8,442 nucleotides of DNA from an uncultured Eubacterium sp. Lineage in GTDB: Bacteria > Bacillota > Clostridia > Oscillospirales > Acutalibacteraceae. This document shows positions 1 through 6,741 of this stretch, piece by piece. A model generated the notes under the pieces. The model was not told where the DNA came from, ran no database searches, and was given only the letters and a program-made list of their open reading frames with translations. Numbering within the stretch: position 1 is the first letter of the stretch; the number at the start of each line of letters is the position of its first letter. The stretch lies in the NCBI GenBank assembly GCA_945980015.1, contig CAMFQI010000028.1, forward strand, positions 1 through 8,442. Direction: 5' to 3'. Both the position numbers and the translations under genes were made by a program.

Positions 1-43
1 ATTAAATATTATGTAATATATAAAGGCTGATTTCATTCCAAGA

Positions 44-49
44 AGGAGG
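44..49 (+). promoter_or_regulatory. Strong ribosome binding site for the giant Ig/FIVAR gene
   Basis: AGGAGG lies 7 nt upstream of the ATG at 57, a near-ideal Shine-Dalgarno for a Firmicute. It fixes the start, and the encoded N terminus is immediately a good signal peptide. It is clearly stronger than the sites of the two downstream genes. Confidence 0.93.
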
Positions 50-56
50 AATTTGT

Positions 57-149
57 ATGAAGAAAAGACTAACCCAAAAAGCGCTCAGCGTTTTGTTAGC
101 CGTTCTTTTGGCAGTAACGGGCTTGTTGCCTGCCACGGCGGCTTTCGCG
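57..149 (+). other. Signal peptide of the Ig/FIVAR protein
   Basis: Residues 1-31 have a basic n-region (MKKR, K8), a leucine/valine/alanine core from about 9 to 24, and an A-F-A site, giving cleavage after A31 before G-D-G. No lipobox cysteine is present, so type I signal peptidase processing and full release across the membrane are expected. Confidence 0.93.
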
Positions 150-3100
150 GGTGACGGCGTAGAGGGCTACTACGATTTGCAGATCTTCTACGGCGAAACA
201 GACACAATCGTTCCGACCTATGAGGAGGACGGTGTAACCACGTACAAGGAATATATGTTCGAGGGCGACGAGCTTCAACTCAAGTATAAGCTCATCGACT
301 CAGTATTCCCCGATAACGGTTATGTAAAATGGTACTCCGAGGCTCCTGCACTTGCCGATGTCGACGAAACCGGTAAGGTTAAGGCATTTGACTCGTCCAA
401 GGGTGCGGTTGTCAGACTATGGATTGACAACGAGGTAAGAACTATCCCAATTTTGGGCAAGGTGCTTGCGCCTATTCTCGAAAAGGCGTTCTTTAACCAG
501 TATGTCGACCTTGACTCAATGGATAACGACGCAATCATTGCCATTCTCGAGGAAACTCTCGGCTCGAATTCGATTATTGCCGATCAAATAGAGTCCTACG
601 AGGGCGATCTTATCGACTCGTTGAGAACCTACCTTGACAAGATTAATTCTAATATTCACTGCGTGCTTTACGACGGAGACGGCAATCAGGTTGCCGACGA
701 CGTTGTTCAAATTGTTGTAAAGAGATGTGAGGAATGGTACGCTAATTTCCTTCCAAACGGTACTCACTTTACAAATAAGGCGCAGGTTCCGACAACGGTA
801 GCAAAGGGCAGCCAGGTTCAGCTTTATGCAATTACAACCCCGCAAAGACTCGGCTTCGGTACGGTTTATTCCGTAAAGTCGTCTTCAATCTTTACACAGG
901 GTCGTGTTGTTGCAACGGTTGACGACAGCGGTCTCGTTAAGTTTAAGAACACAGGTACATGTACAATTATGGCGTCGCCCGACTCCGAGGACGTTGTTGA
1001 GGCTCTTTTGAAGTTCATCAACTACTTCTATGAGCTTGAAAACACGGGCACGCTCGATACTCAAAAGGCGGCAGATATCCTTATTAAGTACATCGGTATC
1101 GACATTAACCGTACAGTGCTTGCGGGTATTCTCGACGCTTGCTTTGCGGTTGCCGATATCGTAGGCGATACGGCAGATCCCGTTCAGCTTACCGCAACTG
1201 CCGTTGAGGTTATCGCAAACCTCTGTTTGCAGTTTGCATATAACGATACTATCGACTTTACGGTTGTTGAAGCTCAGCCTCTTGAGGCTTTCGATATTGA
1301 GGGTGTAAATTCTGTTAAAGAGGGTACGCAGGTTCAGCTCGTTCCGACAAATCTTGTTCCGACTGTCGGCGACGTTACCGATATCGTTTGGCGTTCGTCA
1401 GACCCGAGCGTTGCTTGTGTTGACCCTGAAACAGGTGTTGTAACAGGTCTTGACGCCGGCGGCTCGCTCGGTGCGCTTTCGTCTCAAACCTGCACAATCT
1501 ACGCTTTGTCGACAACGAACAACATTGAGCGTAGCATAACAATGACTGTAACAGGTAAGACAGGTAAATACATTTCAAAGGTAGATATCAACGGTCTCGA
1601 TACTGTTGGCATTGAGGAAGAAGCAGATTTTACCTATACGATTTATCCGAGGCGTGTTGCGGAAAGTGAAAACCTTTATACGAAGTGGGGCGTTGTTTCG
1701 GGTGTAGACGAGGAAGGTAATCCGACTTATACCTGGGCTAATGCAGACGAGCCTGCCGTTGACCCGGACGGCGTTGCGCAGATTGACGCAATGGGACACT
1801 TCACTCCGCTTTCAGGCGGTACAACGACTATCGCATTTCAGGCGCAGACGGGTTATCTGCTTTCCGACGGAAGTTTTTACGAAATCAGCTCATATATTGC
1901 AACAAAAGAAGTTGAAACAGGTATTCCTGTTGAAAATATAAGAATCGGCGTTACCGAGCGTCTTACAAGCGACACTAACGGTAAGCTCAGCCGTAACGAA
2001 ACGATTACAATCAACGGTCAGGAATATACATATGCTACCGTAAAAATCGGCATTGGTAATGAGTATTTCAAAAAGGGCGTAAATATCAAGGCGACCGTTG
2101 AGCCTGCCGAAGCAACCGACCAAAATCTTACTTGGGTTGTTGATAACAAACATTACGACACAAAGATTTCTCCCGATACTCATTCTATCGACGTTACTCA
2201 CGGCGGCAATCACGAGCAGACGGATACCTTCAACATCTACGCCGTATCAAATGACGGCGAGGTTAAGTCGAATGTCATCACCGTTTGCGTAACGAGAAAC
2301 GATGTAACCTCGAATGTTATCGACCAAGAAGAAATCACGATGATTAACGGCAAGGATACCGACGCTACTCACACGCTTACATTTGACGGTACGTGGACGA
2401 GTAGATTCTATGCGTGCTACGGTACAAACTGGTATTCCTCCGACGAGGAAATATTCTCCGTTTCGCCGAAGGGCAACGATAATTATGACGCTGTTCTTCA
2501 CGCAAACGACGTCGGTACCGCAACTCTCTACTGCGTATCTGCCGACGGTGCGTTCATCGACTCGATTGAAGTGACGGTTAAGCCCGACAAGCGGTATCTT
2601 GAGGAAATCGTAAATATTTGCGATAAGTCGATTGTGCTTCATACAAAGCATAATAGGGATTACTACAAGACATATATGAGAAAGCTCGATATGGCATATA
2701 CGGTACTGTACGAGGCTGATATGGCTTCGCAGACCGTAGTTGACACAACTGCCGCAGAGCTTCTCGCAGCGTTCATTAAGGTCGGCGGATTTGTTGGAAT
2801 TTCCGATATTGAGATGAAGGCAACAAACAAAGAGGATATGACGAGCGACTACGTAACCGTTAAGGTCGGCTCGACAAAGAACTACAAGAATTACAGCTAC
2901 GACTTTGACTTTGAGGTTAAGCCTGCCGGCGCAATGTACTCAAAGGAGGTTTGGACCTCGTCGAACAGCAGTATCAGCGTAGACGAAAACGGCGTATGCC
3001 GTCCAACGTCTAACGATCCTTGCTCGGCTGACATTACCTGTACCGTAACCGACTACAACGGTACAACCGTTTCCGACACAAAGCATATTGCTTTTGCAAG

Positions 3101-6100
3101 AACAAAGGCAACAGGCGTTGAACTCGACACATACAGAATCATTGATGCAAAAATCGGCGAGACAAGACAGTTGAAGCCTACGGTTCTTCCTAAAAACGTT
3201 CTTGGAAAATCCGAAGCGAGCGTTGAGGATGTAACTTGGTTCTCAACAAACGAGAATGTTGTTAAAGTAGACAAAGACGGCGTAATGACTTATGTATACG
3301 GCGGTAACGCAACTATCATTTGTACAACTGCCGACGGCGGATTTACTGCTGAATGTAATGTTACTGTTGATACAAACTACAACCACTTAGAGCTTCTTAT
3401 TAAGCAGCTTGACGACCTCTCACTCAACGAGGTAAGCTACTATCCCGACACCTGGGCTCCTTATATTGAGGCAAAGACCGAGGCTGAAAGAATGGTAGCC
3501 GAGAAGAATTCCTCTCAGGAGGACGTTGACGCACAGTATAACAAGCTCAACAATGCATACAAGAACCTTAAGAAATTTGTTGACATTCAAAAGGTAGAGC
3601 TTTATCTCGACGGCGAGCCGACTTCTGAATTTTATCAGTATGACCTTCGCCTCTTGAAAGAGGGCTTGAGCTACAAGAACGCACAGCTCGACCTTAATGT
3701 AAGACTTTATCCGAATAACGCAACATATCAGTCGGCAGTTTGGACATCTTCAACAACCGCTATTTCCGTATCGTCCGACGGTGTTTGCTCGCCTACTGCA
3801 AACAAGTCCTGCTACGGCTCGATTACCTGTACGGTAACCGACGCATTCGGAAATGAATATCAGGACAGCGTTTGGGTATCGTTCTCCTACAATCCGGTAA
3901 CAGGCGTTTCGCTTTCGAAGGATAGCATTGTAGGTGAAATCGGTACAACTCAAAAGCTTACTGTAACTATTGAGCCTGTCGGCTCCGACCTGCTTCATAT
4001 TGCGGCTGCCGACATTAAGGATTACTTCTGGGAGTCCGACGACCCGAGCGTTGCTTCGGTAGACCAGGACGGCACGGTTCACTTCAACGGCGCAGGCTCG
4101 ACAATCGTTCGCTGCGTATCGTATGACGGCGGTGTATCGGGCGAATGTAAGGTATCCGCCGAGGGTGACAGAACAGCGCTCAAGGAAGCAATCCAGCTTT
4201 ATAAAGATGTAGATTATACAAATTACGAATACAACTACGGTATGGCGTTCAAGAATGCTTATGACGAAGCGCTTGTAGTTTTGGACGACAAGTCGAAGAC
4301 TCAGGACGAAATCGACCGTGCAACCTCTAATTTGGTTATCGCGGCAGAGGCTCTTGCAGACCATCCGTACAAGAGTGTTGAAAACATTGTAGTTACCTAT
4401 CAGACTCAAAAGAGAAGCCTTACAAATGCAATAACATCGGTTGCAAGCGGTATGATAGGAACGAACAGTGCAGTATCCGTAAACCTTTCAAGCGGATATT
4501 CAAACTATAACGATTATAACGATATTATCCTCACCGCTTCTAACAGTCCGAGCGGCACAATGTTCAAGACTGTAAATTGGGAGGTACTCGAAACCTCGAA
4601 TATGAGCGTTTCTTCAAATGCTCTTGCAAAGATTACTCTTACACCGAGTGAAAGTGCAAGAAGCGGCAACGCAAGTGCAAGAGTAAAGGCTATCTATACA
4701 GACCACTACGGCAGAACAACCGAAAGAGAAATTTGGGTATCAATGTCCGACACAGTCTGCACGGGTATCACCGTTGAGGAAACAGATTTGAATATGGCAG
4801 GAACGGCAGACCCGTATCAGCTTACCTACAACACAACGGGTAACGCTTCCGGCTATAACAACAGAGTAATCTTCACATCAAGCGACGAGAACGTTGCGAC
4901 AGTATCTGCTTCAGGTGTTGTTTCACCGGTTGACGCAGGTTCCTGCGTAATTACCGCAAAGACGATGGACGGCGGTTATACAGATACTGTTAACGTAAGC
5001 GTTTATACCGATTTCAGCAAGCTTGCTCAAAAGGTAAACGAATACGAGGCATTGATTAACGACGTTAAGGATAAGGATCAGTTTACCGAGGAGTCGCTCA
5101 ATGCACTCGGCGAGCAGGTTGATATCTGCAAGGCTATGGTTAACGAGGGCAAGGCTAGTCAGCGTGAGGTTAACGCCGCTTTGGCAAATCTTGAGCAGGC
5201 ATATAACAACCTTACAGGCTACATTCCTGCAACGGGAATTACCCTTTCACTCAACGATAATCAGGAAAATATCACTGAGGTTAATCCGCACTTCGTAAGA
5301 TATAAGTCAACCGCACTTAATAAAGCAACAGTTCAGCTTGCATACAAGGTTGCACCTGACGACGCAATGTATGAGGCAATTGAGTGGACGTCTTCATCGT
5401 CAACTATTACGGTAGACGATACAGGAAAGGTTACAAACTCAAGCGCAGTACCGGGTGCTGCGGCAATTACCGCAACGGTAACAACGGTTTACGGCGATTC
5501 GTACAGCGACACATATTATGTATCGTTCGTAAGATACGCAGTTGAAGAGATTGCATTTACAACCGACTTGTTGTACGGTGCACCTCACGAGCAAAAGCAG
5601 GTTCCTGTTGAACTTAAGACAACAAGTAATATTGCTTCCGTCACTCCGTCTGTTAAGAATTGTCTGTATGAATCAATGGACGAAACTATTGCAACTGTTG
5701 ACGGCGACGGACTTGTAACATTCCGTAAGCAAGGCACAACTCAGATTAAGGTAACATCAATCGACGGCGGTCTCGTCGGCTACATCAACGTACAGACAAC
5801 TTGGGATACAACTGCATTGCAGGAGGCTATCACACAGGCTAACGCACTTGTTTATACCGATTATGAATACACTTACGGTATGCAGCTTAAGACTGACCGT
5901 GAAGCAGCCGAAGCAATTTATGCAAATCCGAATGCTTCACAGCAGGAGATTGACGCGGCTTGTACGAAGCTTGTTGAAACAATTAACTCGCTTGAGGGTC
6001 ACGAATTTGTACTTCCTGTTGTAACAATGACCGCTAACGACACAGTTGTTACAAACGGACTTACCTTTGAAGCAATTGACGGCGTGCTCAGAGTAGCAGT

Positions 6101-6629
6101 TGAAGTAAACGGCACAATGTATAAGTCCTGCGTGCTTTCAACCGAAAACGAGGTTGGTCTCACTTCAAGCGTCGGCAACAAGGAAATCGTTCTCAACAAG
6201 AACGAGGTCGGCACAGACGCAACAGTAACCGTTAAGGCAGTTGTTATCGACGACTACGACAGAGAAACAGTTTACAGCTACGATATCATCATTTGCGACA
6301 AGATTGTTTCTATCGACGATATCTCAATCACGCTTGACGGCGAGGTTGTAACATCTGTAACGAAGTCGGGCTTCAGTATCGGTTACAGAGATTTCACAGG
6401 CTTCACTCTCGGCTATGTATCAAATACAGCAAGCTCGGCTAATCCGATTGCAGTAGCTTGGACATCATCAGCACCGGACTACATCACTATCGACGAAAAC
6501 GGTACCGTAGGTCTTACATTACTTGCGAAAGCAAAGGATGAAAACAATGCAAACATTACCTGTACCGTAACAAATCCTGACGGTACAACTGTATCGACAA
6601 AGATTCCTGTAACAATCAAGAGAAAATAA
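57..6629 (+). CDS. Giant secreted Ig-like (BIG2)/FIVAR repeat protein, probable adhesin or surface scaffold
   Basis: This 2190-residue exported protein is built almost wholly from beta-sandwich and helical-hairpin repeats. Order: signal peptide (1-31); two Ig-like domains interrupted by helical segments (about 38-223 and 240-407); Ig-like domains at about 411-500, 504-622, 623-749 and 750-843; then FIVAR-like hairpins at about 844-906, 1105-1174, 1371-1436, 1652-1722 and 1917-1982, separated by pairs of Ig-like domains. BIG2 hallmarks recur: a W-x-S-S/D strand, a V-D-x-D/T-G-x-V turn, a G-x-(A/T)-x-I strand and a final V-x-V strand. FIVAR hallmarks are the A/S-(S/T)-Q-x-(E/D)-(V/I)-(D/N) turn between helices and a closing L-x-x-A-x-x-x-L helix. 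The C terminus is K-R-K, with no LPXTG, membrane helix, SLH or dockerin. BIG2 and FIVAR domains are typical of adhesins and large carbohydrate-active surface proteins, but no catalytic domain is seen. Ligand binding or a structural role is inferred; the specific partner is unknown. Confidence 0.96.
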   Translation: MKKRLTQKALSVLLAVLLAVTGLLPATAAFAGDGVEGYYDLQIFYGETDTIVPTYEEDGVTTYKEYMFEGDELQLKYKLIDSVFPDNGYVKWYSEAPALADVDETGKVKAFDSSKGAVVRLWIDNEVRTIPILGKVLAPILEKAFFNQYVDLDSMDNDAIIAILEETLGSNSIIADQIESYEGDLIDSLRTYLDKINSNIHCVLYDGDGNQVADDVVQIVVKRCEEWYANFLPNGTHFTNKAQVPTTVAKGSQVQLYAITTPQRLGFGTVYSVKSSSIFTQGRVVATVDDSGLVKFKNTGTCTIMASPDSEDVVEALLKFINYFYELENTGTLDTQKAADILIKYIGIDINRTVLAGILDACFAVADIVGDTADPVQLTATAVEVIANLCLQFAYNDTIDFTVVEAQPLEAFDIEGVNSVKEGTQVQLVPTNLVPTVGDVTDIVWRSSDPSVACVDPETGVVTGLDAGGSLGALSSQTCTIYALSTTNNIERSITMTVTGKTGKYISKVDINGLDTVGIEEEADFTYTIYPRRVAESENLYTKWGVVSGVDEEGNPTYTWANADEPAVDPDGVAQIDAMGHFTPLSGGTTTIAFQAQTGYLLSDGSFYEISSYIATKEVETGIPVENIRIGVTERLTSDTNGKLSRNETITINGQEYTYATVKIGIGNEYFKKGVNIKATVEPAEATDQNLTWVVDNKHYDTKISPDTHSIDVTHGGNHEQTDTFNIYAVSNDGEVKSNVITVCVTRNDVTSNVIDQEEITMINGKDTDATHTLTFDGTWTSRFYACYGTNWYSSDEEIFSVSPKGNDNYDAVLHANDVGTATLYCVSADGAFIDSIEVTVKPDKRYLEEIVNICDKSIVLHTKHNRDYYKTYMRKLDMAYTVLYEADMASQTVVDTTAAELLAAFIKVGGFVGISDIEMKATNKEDMTSDYVTVKVGSTKNYKNYSYDFDFEVKPAGAMYSKEVWTSSNSSISVDENGVCRPTSNDPCSADITCTVTDYNGTTVSDTKHIAFARTKATGVELDTYRIIDAKIGETRQLKPTVLPKNVLGKSEASVEDVTWFSTNENVVKVDKDGVMTYVYGGNATIICTTADGGFTAECNVTVDTNYNHLELLIKQLDDLSLNEVSYYPDTWAPYIEAKTEAERMVAEKNSSQEDVDAQYNKLNNAYKNLKKFVDIQKVELYLDGEPTSEFYQYDLRLLKEGLSYKNAQLDLNVRLYPNNATYQSAVWTSSTTAISVSSDGVCSPTANKSCYGSITCTVTDAFGNEYQDSVWVSFSYNPVTGVSLSKDSIVGEIGTTQKLTVTIEPVGSDLLHIAAADIKDYFWESDDPSVASVDQDGTVHFNGAGSTIVRCVSYDGGVSGECKVSAEGDRTALKEAIQLYKDVDYTNYEYNYGMAFKNAYDEALVVLDDKSKTQDEIDRATSNLVIAAEALADHPYKSVENIVVTYQTQKRSLTNAITSVASGMIGTNSAVSVNLSSGYSNYNDYNDIILTASNSPSGTMFKTVNWEVLETSNMSVSSNALAKITLTPSESARSGNASARVKAIYTDHYGRTTEREIWVSMSDTVCTGITVEETDLNMAGTADPYQLTYNTTGNASGYNNRVIFTSSDENVATVSASGVVSPVDAGSCVITAKTMDGGYTDTVNVSVYTDFSKLAQKVNEYEALINDVKDKDQFTEESLNALGEQVDICKAMVNEGKASQREVNAALANLEQAYNNLTGYIPATGITLSLNDNQENITEVNPHFVRYKSTALNKATVQLAYKVAPDDAMYEAIEWTSSSSTITVDDTGKVTNSSAVPGAAAITATVTTVYGDSYSDTYYVSFVRYAVEEIAFTTDLLYGAPHEQKQVPVELKTTSNIASVTPSVKNCLYESMDETIATVDGDGLVTFRKQGTTQIKVTSIDGGLVGYINVQTTWDTTALQEAITQANALVYTDYEYTYGMQLKTDREAAEAIYANPNASQQEIDAACTKLVETINSLEGHEFVLPVVTMTANDTVVTNGLTFEAIDGVLRVAVEVNGTMYKSCVLSTENEVGLTSSVGNKEIVLNKNEVGTDATVTVKAVVIDDYDRETVYSYDIIICDKIVSIDDISITLDGEVVTSVTKSGFSIGYRDFTGFTLGYVSNTASSANPIAVAWTSSAPDYITIDENGTVGLTLLAKAKDENNANITCTVTNPDGTTVSTKIPVTIKRK
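168..1277 (+). other. Two N-terminal Ig-like domains, each with a helical insertion
   Basis: Residues about 38-223 begin as a BIG2-like domain (VKWYSEAPALADVDETGKVK near 89-108, then a strand ending W-I-D at 122-124). They then switch to a helix-rich stretch (about 126-200, with helices such as LGKVLAPILEKAF) before a closing strand VVQIVVKR ending at 223. Residues 240-407 repeat the plan: Ig strands up to TCTIMAS (301-307), a helical stretch (about 310-396, including VVEALLKFINYFYEL), then a closing strand TIDFTVVEA (398-406). The domain boundaries are read by eye. The interpretation as insertion before the last strand is inference. Confidence 0.65.
1287..2585 (+). other. Four consecutive BIG2-like Ig domains before the repeat array
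   Basis: Residues 411-500 form a textbook BIG2 unit (IVWRSSDPSVACVDPETG core). Residues 504-622 are a longer variant with an insertion around GVDEEGNPTYTW. Residues 623-749 carry a PVENIRI start and a core with LTWVVDN. Residues 750-843 (core TNWYSSDEEIFSV, close GTATLYCVSADGAF) resemble the B-type Ig domain that closes each later module, so this last unit is effectively the orphan B domain that precedes the first FIVAR. Confidence 0.8.
2586..3368 (+). repeat. Module 1 (FIVAR1-A1-B1)
   Basis: FIVAR1 (844-906) is the least typical hairpin but keeps the A-S-Q-T-V-V-D turn. A1 carries three cysteines at 981, 989 and 995 (GVC...C...ITC). B1 carries a cysteine pair at 1089 and 1100 on either side of the A-D-G-G turn, consistent with a cross-strand disulfide in the final hairpin. 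Confidence 0.85.
3369..4166 (+). repeat. Module 2 (FIVAR2-A2-B2)
   Basis: FIVAR2 (1105-1174) has the S-S-Q-E-D-V-D turn and a closing helix LNNAYKNLKKF. A2 repeats the A1 cysteines at the same spacing (1244, 1252, 1258), and B2 repeats the B1 pair (1353, 1364). Module 2 is the closest relative of module 1. B2 contains DPSVASVD, whose DNA shares a 16-nt stretch (GACCCGAGCGTTGCTT) with the Ig domain near 1401. Confidence 0.87.
4167..5009 (+). repeat. Module 3 (FIVAR3-A3-B3), with a diverged A domain
   Basis: FIVAR3 (1371-1436) contains DYTNYEYNYGM, closely matched in FIVAR5, and the K-T-Q-D-E-I-D turn. A3 is the most diverged A domain: it is longer, carries an N/Y/D-rich segment near 1480-1490, and lacks all the A-type cysteines. 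B3 has lost the paired cysteines of B1 and B2 but keeps M-D-G-G-Y-T-D-T-V. Confidence 0.82.
5010..5804 (+). repeat. Module 4 (FIVAR4-A4-B4), lacking the A/B cysteine sets
   Basis: FIVAR4 (1652-1722) shows the cleanest consensus: A-S-Q-R-E-V-N then ALANLEQAYNNL. A4 aligns well with A1 and A2 (IEWTSSSSTITVDDTGKV, closing TYYVSFVR), but valine, glycine or alanine stand in the cysteine positions. B4 has the S-I-D-G-G turn without the flanking cysteines and one unrelated cysteine in KNCLYESMDE. Confidence 0.86.
5805..6626 (+). repeat. Terminal module 5 (FIVAR5 followed by two A-like Ig domains)
   Basis: FIVAR5 (1917-1982) has A-S-Q-Q-E-I-D and YTDYEYTYGM as in FIVAR3. The next Ig-like unit (about 1983-2082) lacks the W-T-S-S strand and is only weakly A-like. 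The last domain (about 2083-2190) returns to a clear A type (VAWTSSAPDYITIDENGTV, then NITCTVTNPDGTTV), with only one of the three A cysteines kept. No B domain follows; the chain stops at T-I-K-R-K. Confidence 0.8.
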
Positions 6630-6630
6630 T

Positions 6631-6634
6631 GAGG
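6631..6634 (+). promoter_or_regulatory. Weak ribosome binding site in the 13-nt gap
   Basis: GAGG sits 8 nt before the ATG at 6643, directly behind the upstream TAA. There is no room for a promoter or terminator in this gap, so the gene must be expressed from upstream, probably helped by translational coupling. Confidence 0.7.
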
Positions 6635-6642
6635 TATATATT

Positions 6643-6741
6643 ATGTATAAATTTAATAATAAATTGAAGCGTTGTATTGCCTCTATTCTCGCAGCATTGA
6701 CATTTGCCACCTGCCTTTCAATAGGCGGTGTGGCATATGCC
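6643..6741 (+). other. Signal peptide of the LRR/half-dockerin protein
   Basis: A basic n-region (K3, K7, K9, R10), hydrophobic core from about 11 to 30, and A-Y-A before E-D predict cleavage after residue 33. C24 lies in F-A-T-C, which does not fit a lipobox well, so release by signal peptidase I is favoured. Confidence 0.9.

Larger units (their letters stand above)
2586..6626 (+). repeat. Tandem array of composite FIVAR-IgA-IgB modules, period about 265 residues
   Basis: The FIVAR-like hairpins start at residues 844, 1105, 1371, 1652 and 1917, giving steps of 261, 266, 281 and 265 residues. Each is followed by an A-type Ig domain (a W-T-S-S strand, then D-x-x-G, closing in T-C/A-T-V and a V-S-F/M strand) and a B-type Ig domain (start like PVTGVSL, closing in x-D-G-G-x-x-x-x-x-x-V). 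The last copy has a second A-like domain in place of B. The copies are diverged rather than near-identical, which points to old duplication with retained architecture. Confidence 0.9.

Noticed and set aside
12..24. Possible -10 box (TAATAT or TATAAA) upstream of the first gene
   Set aside because: The AT-rich stretch is suggestive, but any -35 would lie outside or at the very edge of the window, so a promoter cannot be supported.
3750..4409. 219-codon open frame on the minus strand
   Set aside because: It lies wholly inside the Ig/FIVAR gene, has no domain logic or credible start context, and its cysteine/valine/arginine-rich product is what the complement of this repeat DNA yields.
1741..5298. 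Short plus-strand frames at 1741-1941, 2098-2292, 2383-2574 and 5101-5298
   Set aside because: They are out of frame inside a continuous, clearly conserved domain array, and their products are serine/threonine/arginine-rich with no recognisable fold.
2586..6626. CRISPR-like or satellite DNA repeat
   Set aside because: The periodicity is at protein level, with diverged DNA, and is fully explained by coding domain repeats.
6629..6631. ATG overlapping the TAA stop of the first gene as a start for the second
   Set aside because: It is in a different frame from the second gene (offset 14 nt) and meets a stop after 12 codons.
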